From assembly GCA_905182865.1 (NCBI GenBank), contig CAJJCY010000003.1:159001-223000 (forward strand): 64,000 nt of DNA. Reading direction: 5' to 3'. The stretch is from an uncultured SAR324 cluster bacterium. GTDB lineage: Bacteria; SAR324; NAC60-12. Positions within the stretch are counted from its first letter, which is position 1. The number at the start of each line of letters is the position of its first letter. The notes beneath the pieces were generated by a model. The model was not told the origin of the DNA, searched no databases, and saw only the letters and a program-made list of their open reading frames with translations. The position numbers were made by a program, and so were the translations under genes. Below, piece after piece: positions 48,605 through 59,313 of this stretch.

Positions 48605-49631
48605 TTATACGGATAACTTTTGCCGGATAATCGAAGTCAGGGCCCGAACCCATTCAGGATGGTTGTTAAGCGAAGGTACAAGTTTTAACTCCTCTCCTCC
48701 GTATTCTTTGAAATGTTCAGCAGGCACTAATGCCAATTTCCTCTATTGTTTCCAAGCAATCTGCTACAAATGAAGGACAGAAAACAACAACACGCTTCAT
48801 GCCTCTTTCGGCAAGTTCTTTTAGGTGCGGCTCAGTATATGGTTTGACCCACTCATCGCGACCTAAGCGAGATTGAAAACTTACCGACCATTTTTCTTCT
48901 TCAATTTTTAAACTTTGGGCTATCAATTTTGCTGTCTGGTAACACTGTGCACTATAGCAATTGCGATTCTCATCAATTAACTCCTTACAACAGGAATAGT
49001 TGTTCTTACACCATTTACCAGTGTAATCACTTTTCTGCAAATGCCTTAAGGGTAGGCCATGAAAACTAAACAGCACATGATCAGGTTTTTTCTCAATATA
49101 AGGTAACCCAATTTTTGCCCACGCATCAATAAAACGTGAATCTGAAAAAAATGGTGGAATGATTTGAAGATAGGGAATGTTCCAGTCATTTAATACAACT
49201 TTGTATAGATCTTCGATAGCTGCACCGTAGGAACTGGATGCATATTGTGGATACAATGGCAAAACTATTATCTGGTCACAATTTTGTCCACGAAGCTTCC
49301 CAATTGCAGTTTTTAAGGAAGGTTTTCTGCATTGCATACCCAACTCTATAGGAATGTCTTTTTCTGCAAATTCCTCGAGCAAGGCAGTTTTTAATTTTTC
49401 ACTAAATACCAGAAGGGGTGAGCCTTCATCCATCCAGATTTTTTTATAAGCTTTAGCAGACTTCCTAGGTCTAAAGGGAAGGATTAACAAGTTCAGCACA
49501 AGCCAGCGAGCGACCGGGTTAATATCAATTACTCTTTCACAAGAGAGAAGTTCGCGCAAATAAATACGAACGTCTGGTGTACTAGGAGAGTCTGGTGTAC
49601 CCAGGTTTATCAATAATATGCCTGTTTTCAT
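48605..49631 (-). CDS. hemH: Ferrochelatase (frameshifted near the 3' end)
   Basis: Inserts iron into protoporphyrin IX as the last step of heme synthesis. The start is [17 protein letters not shown] (ATG 49631; an upstream in-frame ATG at 49670 is less likely). [14 protein letters not shown] carries the catalytic His, and [11 protein letters not shown] and [15 protein letters not shown] follow. The frame closes early at 48717. In the next frame the protein continues [19 protein letters not shown] and HPEWVRAL to a TAA at 48605-48607, so one extra base near 48717-48724 breaks it. Likely a sequence error. Confidence 0.9.
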
Positions 49632-49766
49632 ATTCTTTATTTCATTGATTTTAAAATTGTTATACCACATTTATGTTTGAATCTTTAAGACTTATAGAAA
49701 AAATTTCAATGTAATCACAACACCTCAAGTAGACTTGTCCCTTTTTCTTTCAAGACTTACTCTGTT

Positions 49767-50960
49767 TTATGTTGTGTAAAAGGCATTCTCTTCAATATAG
49801 TCCTTAGTCAGGTCACAACCCCAAACTGTTTCAGAGAACTCTCCATCACCAACAACGACTTCTAAAAATACTTCCTGATTTTGGAGTAATTCTGAAATTG
49901 CATCTAAATTAACTGTGTCTGCATTCAGACTTTCGGCATTTACAGTTAGAACCTGACTGCCTGTTCCAAAGTGAATTGATAAATCAGATAAAGGAACAGG
50001 ATATTCAAAGACCTTTCCGACGGCCATTACAAAACGACCCCAGTTTGGATCGGCTCCGTGGATCGCAGTTTTGACCAACGGTGAGTTGATGATTGATTTG
50101 GAGATTTGCAAAGCCATTTCTTGTGATTTTGCGCCTGAAACAGTAAGTTCAATCAGTTTTGTTGATCCTTCTCCATCACGGGCAATTTCTTTAGCTAATT
50201 GTATGGAACTGTTTCTGAGGGTTTTTTCAAATATTTCAGTATCTACTGGACCAGCCAGTCCATTTGCAAGAATGACAACTGTGTCACTTGTTGAGGTATC
50301 AGAATCAATTGAAATGCGGTTGAAGGACTGATTAACAACTCTCCGAAGCATTGTTTGTAGTTGTTCTGCACTCCACCGCGGCGTCTGTGGCACACAAAAC
50401 CTAAGCATTGTTGCCATGTTAGGCTCAATCATACCAGCACCTTTAGCAACTCCAAGCAAAGTTGAATTTTCTATAGAAGCAGAACACCATTTGGGATGTG
50501 TATCCGTCGTCATGATTGCACGGGCAAAATTATCTATATATTCTGGGGACGAACCAAGTTTTTCAGGAATTATTTTACAGCCTTCATGAATTTTTTCGAC
50601 GGGTAGGCGCCGTCCTATTATACCTGTTGAAGAGGGCAAAACCAGCTCAGGATCAATTCCCAGAGCTTCTCCTGTCCAACGGCACATATTTTTTGCATCC
50701 TCAATACCGTCTATACCAGTGGCAACATTGGCAATTTTTGAGTTAACTACAATAGCCTGCAGCTGTCCGTTTTGTATATTCTCACGTCCCACAGTAACAG
50801 GTGCACCCGGAAAATTATTTCGTGTAAATACACCTGCTGCAGTACATTTGCATTCTGATGCAATTACTCCAAAATCTAATGTTTGATCCTTAAGGCCCAG
50901 GTTTATTCCCATCCATGAAAATCCTGGTACACTTCTCAATGGAGGATAGTCCATTGCCAT
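49767..50960 (-). CDS. argJ: Glutamate N-acetyltransferase / amino-acid acetyltransferase
   Basis: ArgJ recycles the acetyl group between N-acetylornithine and glutamate in arginine synthesis. The self-cleavage and catalytic motif is KGAGMIEPNMATML (about residues 172-185), with Thr as nucleophile of the beta chain. SSTGIIGRRLP and HGADPNWGRFVMAVG are further family blocks. The frame opens at TTG 50966, but ATG 50960 has AGGAG six bases before it, so I use that. About 397 residues, the normal size. Confidence 0.94.
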   Translation of the reverse strand: MAMDYPPLRSVPGFSWMGINLGLKDQTLDFGVIASECKCTAAGVFTRNNFPGAPVTVGRENIQNGQLQAIVVNSKIANVATGIDGIEDAKNMCRWTGEALGIDPELVLPSSTGIIGRRLPVEKIHEGCKIIPEKLGSSPEYIDNFARAIMTTDTHPKWCSASIENSTLLGVAKGAGMIEPNMATMLRFCVPQTPRWSAEQLQTMLRRVVNQSFNRISIDSDTSTSDTVVILANGLAGPVDTEIFEKTLRNSSIQLAKEIARDGEGSTKLIELTVSGAKSQEMALQISKSIINSPLVKTAIHGADPNWGRFVMAVGKVFEYPVPLSDLSIHFGTGSQVLTVNAESLNADTVNLDAISELLQNQEVFLEVVVGDGEFSETVWGCDLTKDYIEENAFYTT

Positions 50961-51065
50961 ATTCAACTCCTAGTGTATAATCAAAGTGATCTGCAGTCTC
51001 CAGTTTACGGTCAGAACTGCAAAGCGTCAACTGTTTAACGAAAACCCCAACTATCAAGTTTGTTA

Positions 51066-51161
51066 TGGCAGATTCCATTCCTGAAGAGTTATGTTCATTT
51101 GGGGTTACTTCCAATGATTTTGATGAAAAAAAGTGTCCCCACAAAAACTATGGGGACTGAG
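51066..51161 (+). other. Possible small open frame ending in a hairpin
   Basis: ATG 51066 to TGA 51161 gives 31 codons (MADSIPEELCSFGVTSNDF and so on), with no clear ribosome-binding site. It ends over a hairpin, GTCCCCA (51135-51141) pairing with TGGGGAC (51151-51157). On the minus strand that hairpin is followed by ACTTTTTTT, the form of an intrinsic terminator. No minus-strand transcript that would need it is evident. Coding is unproven; it may be a remnant. Apart from this I see nothing in the 344-base gap between argJ and the GspF-like gene. Confidence 0.25.
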
Positions 51162-51304
51162 TTTGTTGAAAAGTAAGTCTTTTTCAAGATTTGGCAACAA
51201 AAGCATAAACTATCAAACATTGCAGCTGCTCTATTAGAATTTCGCTCTTTACATGGATAAACTTGGCTAGGATTCTTTTGAGCTTTTTTAAATAAATAAA
51301 GGAA

Positions 51305-52552
51305 ATGCCGATATACAACTACCAGGCCTTTGATGGCGAAGGCACTTTGCACAAGGGGACTAAAGACGCCACTTCTGAGTCTGAAGTACGTCAATTTTTG
51401 CGGAGTAAAGATTTATTCGCTAAAGAAATCCGGACCAGCCGTTTTACTAGTGTAAAAGTCTCCGGAATTAACAAAAGCGGGAAATTTAAACTTCCCCATT
51501 TTTCTTTTCAGAAAGGTATATCTAGTAAGGTTCTCACACAATTCACACGTCAGTTGGAGGTTCTGCTGGATGCAACAATTCCTTATGACAAGGCTTTTCA
51601 ATTGATCATTCCACAGACTGAGGATTCCGGATTTCAAAGCATCCTTTCCGATATCCGTGGGCGGGTGATAGAAGGTGGATCGCTGGCTGGAGCAATGGAA
51701 ATGCATCCGCAAGTTTTTCCTGCCATGTATGTCAGCATGGTACGTTCAGGAGAAAATGCAGGAAATCTTGGCACTATTATGAGCCGCCTTGCAGACTATT
51801 ATGAAGAACAGGAGCGTCTGCGTTCCAAAATCAAAGGGGCCCTAGTTTATCCAGCCTTCATGATGTTTTTTGGTTTGGCTGTGGTGATTTTCATGGTAAC
51901 AACGATTGTGCCGAAAATCACCCGCATTTTTGAAAGTCAGGCTGCCGCACTGCCGTTGCCGACCCGAATTTTAATGGGTGTCAGTGATTTTGTAGTAAAT
52001 CACTGGTTTTTGCTGTTGCTGGCAGTTGCTGCAATTTTAATTGGAATAACTAAGTTTTTACGCAGCAAACGTGGACTTGAATTACAAGATCAGCTTGAAA
52101 TGAAACTGCCTCTGCTGAGCGGTTTACGGATTAAAGTCATGGTTGCCCGTTACTGCCAGACACTCGGAACATTGCTTAAAAGCGGAGTTGATCTAAAAAC
52201 TTCTCTTGAAATTTCCAGGCACGTTGTCGTCAATCGACTATTTATAAGCAAGCTTGATCAACTTATTATTGATGTGAACAACAAAGGGATACCTCTTTCT
52301 GCTGCAATGGCCCGGATTGATTATTTCCCTGAATACGTACGACATGTGGTATCAATTGGTGAGGAGGCAGCACGAGTGGACGAGCTGCTGGAAAAAGTGG
52401 CAGTCCGGATGCAGGAAGAAGTAAACACATTGCTTGAAGCACTGACTTCACTTTTACAACCGGTCTTGATTTTGATCCTGGGTGGAGCAGTAGGTTTTAT
52501 CGCACTTGCTGTTCTACTGCCGATGCTCAATATGAGCCAGATTCTGCAATAG
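51305..52552 (+). CDS. Type II secretion / type IV pilus inner-membrane platform protein, GspF/PilC family
   Basis: 415 residues opening MPIYNYQAFDGEGTLHKGT, the family start, with AAAGGA as ribosome-binding site. Two GspF domains follow: FTRQLEVLLDATIPYDKAF with the VRSGENAGNLGTIMSRLADY signature, then the C-terminal copy with YCQTLGTLLKSGVDL and SIGEEAARVDELLEKVA. Membrane segments are near residues 180-210, 235-260 and 390-412. No ATPase, pilin or secretin gene lies beside it. It is closer to standard GspF than the 8.3 kb homologue. Confidence 0.9.
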   Translation: MPIYNYQAFDGEGTLHKGTKDATSESEVRQFLRSKDLFAKEIRTSRFTSVKVSGINKSGKFKLPHFSFQKGISSKVLTQFTRQLEVLLDATIPYDKAFQLIIPQTEDSGFQSILSDIRGRVIEGGSLAGAMEMHPQVFPAMYVSMVRSGENAGNLGTIMSRLADYYEEQERLRSKIKGALVYPAFMMFFGLAVVIFMVTTIVPKITRIFESQAAALPLPTRILMGVSDFVVNHWFLLLLAVAAILIGITKFLRSKRGLELQDQLEMKLPLLSGLRIKVMVARYCQTLGTLLKSGVDLKTSLEISRHVVVNRLFISKLDQLIIDVNNKGIPLSAAMARIDYFPEYVRHVVSIGEEAARVDELLEKVAVRMQEEVNTLLEALTSLLQPVLILILGGAVGFIALAVLLPMLNMSQILQ

Positions 52553-52700
52553 AAATTAAAAACAACTAAAAGTATGATGTAACGAGTAATTTTATTACTT
52601 AGTTGTTCTTTATTATTGTTACTTTTTGTTATTTTGCACTCTCAGGGAGAGAAATGCTTATCCTACTTCTTAAATAGCACAACTACTAGAAATCTTGTCC

Positions 52701-54504
52701 TTAACTTGATGGGGTAGATGAAGGCTGGAATTTACTCATGAAAACACGGCATAAAAATCGTGATGAAGCTGCTTCTAGTGAAAGAGATTTTAAAATAGGA
52801 TTTGTAAAATAAGTAATCAATCTCCTTTTACCTACCTTTAAATCTGCAGATGCAAGCATACCAGGAGTTAAATCGAATTCTCCCGGTAATCCCATAAGTT
52901 CAGAATCTTCAACATTAACCCGGCCACGGTAATAAGCTCCGGGTTCTCCCTGAAGGGATTCTTCTACAGTATCATCTGAAATATAGATTAAGGTTCCTGC
53001 CAGGTCTCCAAACTGTTGAAATGGTAGTGCATCAATTTTGACGGAAACAGGATTTCCATTATACAAATCACTGGCATCTTTTGGATCTACATCAATCTCT
53101 AAAACAAGAGGTAACCCTGTTCTAACTAATGTTACTATTGATTCTCCTTTATTTATAAGAGATCCAATAGTTACTGTAGGCAAATTTAATACTACACCGT
53201 CAACTGGAGATTTAACAAATAAATTGCTTTTCTCTAATTCATTTTTAATCAATTCTTCATTTAATTGAAGTAATTGATCATTAAAAGAAGAAAGCTCTTG
53301 TGCTATTCCTACTAATTCTCCAGTCAAATAAGAGGCTGTCTGGTCAGCATTTGATATTTTGTCTGATTTGAGTTTTTCGATACTTCCAGTTGTTGTCAAT
53401 AATTGACGTTTCACAGAAATTCTTTGATCGGTTGAACTTAATAGAGCTGCTCATTAAGAGCCAACATTTTTCTCAAATAATTTCTTTTTTCCTTTTTCAA
53501 TTTTAATTTTTATATCCGAAACAGCATTTTTAAGCGTTTAATTCCTGGCATTGAAACAATTTCTGTTTCTAATCGTAAAAGATCAGAAGAAAAGTTTTCA
53601 TCTTAATCATGAATTCATCAAAGTTTTTATTGAGAATTTCTTCATTGATGGGGTCCAGTTGACCAGATGAATCCTTATTCAAGGATTTATTTAAAATGGA
53701 ATTTTTCTGAAGTTGCAGGCGTAAAATTTTATTTTTGACAGCATTTATTTTGTCTCTGGTAATTTTGAGATTTGCATTCACAACGGTTCCATCAAGTATT
53801 GCAACTGTTTGTCCTTTGTTTATGAATTGACCTCGTTCCAAATTTAATTCCTCAATAAATGAACTTCCAGTAGATTGAATTTCAATATTAGGTGCAGTAT
53901 TAGTGAACTTGCCACGAGCAGAAACTGTTTTATCAACAAAAGAAAAAGAGGACCAAAGAACCATACACAAAGTGAATATAAGTACACTGACTCCTGTAAT
54001 GATTACCGGTTTTGAGGGAGGTCTTGCATAAATAGATTCTGTGTCTTCAAAATTATGAACAGCAACGATATCAGTTTTATCATTCTTTTCTTCTTCTCCT
54101 TGCTCATCAGTGCCTGTTTTACGTAGCAAAAAGCTTTCACTTGCTTGTTTATCGGCAGACCTAACAAAACCAGATAGTCTTGTCATTATAGAGAACGCTG
54201 AATCTGGTTTTTTTGCAATATAATGAAGAAATTCTTTATGCCCAACTTCTTGCACCTTACAATCACCTGCAGCACGTGCAGATGCACTTCTTGGAAAACC
54301 ATCAATTACTGCCATTTCTCCAAAAATAGTACCTTTTTCTATCTTTGCAAGAACCTGTTCTACTCCTTTGGAGGTCGCAACAATCTCCATTACGCCTTCA
54401 GTGAGAACATAAGCAAATATTGCTTCATCTCCTTCTTCAAAGACGTATTCTCCCTTTTTGAGTTTTAATAATTGAGGTTTCAGTGTGTTTGTTGCTACAG
54501 CCAT
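52701..54504 (-). CDS. HlyD-type secretion adaptor with N-terminal cyclic-nucleotide-binding domain (frameshifted)
   Basis: About 600 codons across several frames. Residues about 10-115 form a CRP-like cNMP-binding domain, with YVFEEGDEAIFAYVLTEGVM and the phosphate-binding cassette FGEMAVIDGFPRSASARA. A linker leads to a single membrane helix (VIITGVSVLIFTLCMVLW, about residues 175-195). A periplasmic HlyD part then begins at GKFTNTAPNIEIQSTGSSFI, with a coiled-coil hairpin and the lipoyl half FVKSPVDGVVLNLPTVTIGS, ending with a beta-barrel. Between 53430 and 53600 the frame changes about four times; the hairpin there is readable only piecewise. The gene follows the ABC exporter on the same strand. 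Pseudogene or sequence errors both remain possible. Confidence 0.75.
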
Positions 54505-54560
54505 TTAAGTATCTTTTTCAAAACTAAAAGTTATCTTTATCTACGTCAATACTTTATTTG

Positions 54561-56694
54561 TTACTTCAGTTTCTGATTACCAATTTCACTTAATTTTTTT
54601 TCTTTTTCCAACATAAGCCTATATGTTTCGCACGTATTAATTAAGTCCTCATGCTTACCTTGTCCAACTACTTTTCCACGATCTAATACTATTATTTGAT
54701 CATAACTAGAAATTGAATCTAATTCATGACTTATTACATTTTGTGCATCAACCACAGTTCTGTCACTGGCAATAGTAGAAAAGTTATCCTGCAATTTAAT
54801 TCGTGTATCAATATCCAGTGAATCCGCAAACTCATCCAGAAGCAGTACCTTAGGATTTGCAAGCAAAGCCCTTGAAAGTGCAAGCAGGCTTGCAGCTCCA
54901 CCAGCCAGTTGGGTGGCGTTTTCATCAATTTTTGTATGGATACCTTCAGGCAATTTTTGACCCTTTTTACTGTCGTAAAGCTTGCTATTATATGTCGATG
55001 CAGATGAACAAAAAGAGAAAGTAATTTCGAATATACCTTTAAAAAAAATGGGTTTTTATCCAAAAGCATTACCTGCGAACGGTAATATGATAAATCATAT
55101 TGATTCATTCCTACTCCATCTATATCCATTCGACCTTCTGTAGGACGATATGTTCCTGCAATCATATTTAACAATGTACTTTTGCCTGCTCCAGTAGGTC
55201 CTACTACTCCGACTTTGGATTTAGGTGTTAGTTCAAAAGATACTTTGTTTAATGCTTTTACTTCTCCAAAATTCATTGAAATATTATCAAAAAGATATTT
55301 TCCACTTATGGCAGAGTGAACACCTGCTCCCATTTGTTCTTTCCCCTTATTCCAAATGTCACCTATATGAGATATAAGGACAAATAGCTGATTTCTATCA
55401 CCAAATAAAGTGATCGCTGCAATAATCGGTGAGGTTAATTTTCCAGCAACCATATTAATCGCAATGATTGAACCGGCAGACAAGTCTCCAGAAAAAACTA
55501 ATTGCACTCCAGTGAAGATAATTGCAATTGTCATAGCATTTTGAAGAAATCCGTTGATTTCAGTAGAAGTACTGTTTACCTGACTTTTCTTTGATCTTAG
55601 AATAATTGAAGCAGCAGCAGATTTACGCCAGTTTTTCCTCTCTGATTCTTCTTCTTCAAACTCCTTGAGCATTGTCATTCCATGCAGGGTTTACTTTATA
55701 ATACAATGTATTACTTTATAATATAATGGTTGAATAAACATGCTTAATATTGTTAAAAATTATTTTGTTAACTCCCATCAAAATTGCAAATCCAAGCACT
55801 ATTAATCCCATAAGGAAATTATATGCAAACATAACTGGGACAAAAACGAGAACTGCAGTCAAATCGAAAACTGTCTTAAACACTCTCATTACCACAGTAT
55901 TCCGCAATGCTGTAATTGATTGCATTGAGGTATTGAATTTATTTATGTTATCTCCTTGAACTTGTATCAAGGGTAAACCAAGCAATTTATCGAAGATATC
56001 AGTTGCTATTCTTGATTCAAGTATATCTCCTATATAGTTGAAAATGTAATCCCGGACGAATCCCACTATTGCATTAAATAATAATGCAACTAGCAACTCC
56101 TGCTGTCAGTACATATAAAGTAGAAACAGCTTTATATCCTACTACTTTATCTAACGATATCTGTATGAAGATTATAGGAGTAAATGATAATATGTTGAGC
56201 AAAATAGAAATTATGAAAGCACAAAGAAGCAAATACCTGCATTTCCATAATTCAGGAAGGAACCATTTTAAATCAAAAGGTCTTTCTCCATAAATCCTAA
56301 CCAAATCTTCTTTAAAAATAACTTCTTTATCAAGTAAGAAATCTGCAAGCTCAATTAATTTTTTCTTATGTTTTTCAAGTAACTTAATTGCTCTTCTTGT
56401 ATTGCGTTTCTATAATACTTGGAGATTTCTTTATCACCATTATTTGAGCGGTCACATCACTGTAGGGTTTAGTAAAACCGTAATCATCTTTGAAATATTA
56501 ATTGGACTTGCTTCAAGTTTTTTATCAGCAAGAAAAGAATTTAATTCTCTGATGGTTTTTGGAGGATCGCCTTCTGGGAATTTTTTTTCTACCTCTTCAC
56601 GATTTATATATACTCCATGCCTCCTGGTAGTCATGGAGACGCAATAAGCCAGCCTATGGTCAACAAGAATTTCATTTTTTTTCTTGCCAAACAT
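54561..56694 (-). CDS. HlyB-like type I secretion ABC transporter with degenerate C39-like domain (frameshifted)
   Basis: Readable across at least five frames. N-terminal residues about 10-80 resemble the C39 peptidase-like domain of HlyB (LAYCVSMTTRRHGVYINREE), but the catalytic Cys position is occupied by another residue, so it should not cleave leader peptides. The membrane domain follows (DLKWFLPELWKCRYLLLC, then VFSGDLSAGSIIAINMVAGK). The ATPase has Walker A GPTGAGKSTLLN, Q-loop SQVMLLDKNPFF, a divergent signature LAGGAASLLALSRAL and Walker B VLLLDEFADSLD. About 25 residues usual in HlyB are absent near 55680-55740, where a direct repeat lies. Breaks occur near 56450, 56370, 56085, 55700 and 55050. 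It sits between the repeat-protein genes and the cNMP-HlyD gene. Confidence 0.72.
55691..55725. repeat. Short direct repeat inside the ABC transporter gene
   Basis: TTACTTTATAATA occurs at 55691-55703 and again at 55711-55723. It coincides with the point where the reading frame stops and a stretch of the membrane domain is missing, so it may mark a replication-slippage deletion or an assembly junction. Confidence 0.5.
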
Positions 56695-56860
56695 ATATTT
56701 CTTTTACTTAATAATTGATTTGATAAGGTTAATATGTCTTATAATTATGTTGATGATCTAATGCCAATTTATTACTTAACTTATTTATTTTTTGATACAA
56801 CCATTATTAGAAGTGGTGAACTGTATTAATACAGCTCACCACTTTTTCAAAGGACTGAAA

Positions 56861-58553
56861 TTAACCAGCCAGACCTCCGTCATCGTCATCTTTTGGAGCG
56901 TCATCCATTCCTGGATCAACGATATTCGCACCAGCTACATCATCCATAGGAGCAGCTTCTCCAGCAGGAGCACCACCTTGATCCATGGCACTATCCATAG
57001 CTTGACCTAAAGCTGCATCAGCTGATTGACATCCATTGGAGCAGCAGTATCTGCTGCACCAGCAAATGCAGTCGTCCATGGCACCCATGCCAGCAGCTTC
57101 ACCACCGCGCGGACATTTCAGCACCTGCAGCAGTTCCGGCAGCCATATCTGGAGCTATTGGAGCCATGCATGTGCAGGATTTGCCATGGCAGGAGCAACT
57201 TCAATCTGCCCTTCACCATTAACCTCAGCCGCATCATTAACTTCAGCGCGAGCTTCAGTCATTTCAGGGGAGGCAAATTCAGGACTGCGTCAATGGTCCA
57301 TTTCAGCCATTGGAGGTGCATCATCAACAGGACCAAATCACCTGGGCTGCAGTCCCAATCACCGGAATCCGTCATGTCACCAGCAATGGCCCATGTCACC
57401 GGTACATCCAGTCATATCACCGGAACAACCAGCTCATGTCACCTTCCATACCTGTTACATCACCTGACATTGCAGAACAATCACCTGTTACAGGACCCAT
57501 GTCACCAGCAATATTTGTCATATCACCTTCGCAACCAGTCATGTCACCGCAACCATTGAACAGTCACCAGTCATTGCGCTCATGTCACCTTCGCACCAGT
57601 AACTCACCCATACCTGACATGTCACCCGTAAGGTCCCATGTCACCAGTCACTGGCTCAGTCACCTTCGCAACCAGTCATGTCACCGTAGCAACCGCCCAT
57701 GTCACCATTCATTGGTCCCATGTCGCCCTTACAGGACCCACGTTACCTTCGCAACCAGTCATGTCACCTTCGCAACCAGCAACGTCACCGTGTACACCGC
57801 TCATGTCACCCTTACAGGTCCCATGTCACCAGCACAACCAGTCATGTCACCGGTACAACCAGTCATATCACCTTCGCAACCAGATACGTCACCAGTCATT
57901 GGACCCATGTCACCAGTCATCCCAGTCATGTCACCTTCGCAACCTGTCATGTCGCCCGCAACGCCAGACATGTCGCCATGCAACCACCCATGTCACCTGT
58001 GCAACCGCCCATGTCACCCGTTGGAGGACCCATGTCAGCTGGACCATAATCACCTTCAGGGAAGACGTTGGATCACCAGGTACAATATCAGCTGGCATAG
58101 TCTGGGCCCATTTCTGCGCCCATGTCATGAGGACCCATATCAGCATCAGCAAAACTATCAGCCATACCGTCAAACATTGGACCCATTTCAGGAGGCATAT
58201 CCATACCTTCTGGCATCATGTGCTCCATGCAATCATTCATGCATTGGCCCATGTCAGCTGGACTAGCGTCTGCAGGCATCCCTCATTGCAGGACCTGCTA
58301 CTGCACCGAAAGCGTCACCGGCTGCTTCAAACATTTCTGGGGATATTCCCATGTCGCCCATCATTGGGCCCATAGCGTCACCCATTGCTTCAAAGCAGCC
58401 TTCCATATCTCCTGGATTAGCTTCCATGTGAGCTTGCATTGCTTCCATTCCCCGCCCATTGCGTCTGCAAAGGCGCCTGGGTCAGCCTGGATCGCTTCCA
58501 TGAAGCCATCAGGCATCGGGGGAACCGTCAGTCTGGAAATTGTGTATATACAT
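56861..58553 (-). CDS. Heptad-repeat protein B, putative type I secretion cargo (heavily frameshifted)
   Basis: ATG 58553 has AGGAG six bases before it. The N-terminus is Met- and Asp-rich (FMEAIQADPGAFADAMGG, then MEANPGDMEGCFEAMGDAM and ISPEMFEAAGDAFGAVAG). The middle, 57350-58040, is about thirty copies of a seven-residue unit GD-M/V-T/S-G-C/V-E/T. The C-terminus is acidic and ends APKDDDDGGLAG. The reading frame is broken many times, each time by one or two bases, and the repeat resumes in another frame. Paralogous N- and C-terminal blocks in gene A (59483-60546) show that this frame is the coded one. No Sec signal peptide. It lies 166 bases upstream of the ABC exporter on the same strand. 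Function unknown. Confidence 0.65.
57350..58040 (-). repeat. 21-bp tandem repeat encoding GDMTGCE-type heptads (gene B)
   Basis: About thirty copies of a 21-base unit close to GGTGACATGACTGGTTGC plus GAA on the minus strand (CATGTCACC recurs at multiples of 21 bases on the plus strand). Differences between units are mostly at third codon positions of the minus frame (GAC/GAT, GTA/GTT, ACT/ACA), as expected for a translated repeat. Variants include GPM and GPV units and Cys at position 6 in many copies. Confidence 0.85.
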
Positions 58554-59313
58554 ATTTTTCTCCTATTCTTAGAGTTTTAAATTAAGGAAAATACTTCAGC
58601 CATCAAATGATACTGAATATTTCCTTATTAATTTGGTGCAAATTTAGTTTTCAAATTATTTTTTAATTTTTAAACAAAAACGCACCTACATAAATACAAT
58701 ACCGTACCTAATTGCATTCGGTATTGTTTAAAAGGTCCTTAAATCAATAAACCAAATTATAAACAAACTAGATTTTTTGAAAAGTTCCAAAACAAACTAT
58801 GTAAGTTAATTTCAAAATTTTCAACACCTTATCAATCGACAGATGTACAATCAGTTTAGTAAAGGTTAGATTGGACCAGTTACTAAGGAGATTCTTAATG
58901 TAGATTCGAAAGTGAGGTTCTCCTCAAACCCACTTTCGTGTCAATGAAAAATACACTAAGAACATGAAATCTATCAAAAATTATTTAAAAAGTCAATTAT
59001 TTTTGATTATATATAATATTAAATCTTTCACATTTGTTAATATTAACTGCAGAAGGATGGATTCATCTCATCCATTATTTCTCATAATTATCTGAAATTA
59101 TTGATAAATAGCTACAAATCAATCCACAAATTCTTTGCCACATTAAATCGTACTTTTCCGAAAGTTACCTTCAAAGTTGAGGGCTTTTTTTGGATAAATT
59201 CTCTTCGAAGATCTATATTTTCGCCATTTCGGTTCGAATTGTTTCAGCCATACAGACCAGCTTTAAATTTGTCACAATTTCTGGAAATCCTGGATCCACT
59301 TAATAAACAATAT
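58554..59313. other. Intergenic region between the two repeat genes, partly duplicated
   Basis: The part nearest gene B (about 58590-58795) resembles 60550-60720 upstream of gene A, for example the shared AAACTAGATTTTTTGAAAAG. The part from 59233 on matches 60721 on. Between them, 58800-59230 is AT-rich sequence without a counterpart. It includes a hairpin CGAAAGTG (58907-58914) / CACTTTCG (58931-58938), extended inside by GGTT/AACC. No T-run follows it, so it is not a typical terminator. No gene recognised. Confidence 0.6.

Noticed and set aside
56285..56375. FtsH-like helix (LADFLLDKEVIFKEDL...) in the ABC transporter N-terminal region
   Set aside because: Only about 25 residues match the FtsH C-terminal helix, in a frameshifted region. 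Too short to claim a domain.
57350..58040. CRISPR-like periodicity
   Set aside because: The period is 21 bases with no distinct spacers, and the units are translated heptads.
57310..58375. Long plus-strand open frames across the repeat of gene B (318 and 245 codons)
   Set aside because: A 21-base repeat without stops keeps all plus-strand frames open. The minus frame has paralogous unique ends in gene A, a proper ribosome-binding site and third-position variation, so the plus frames are shadows.
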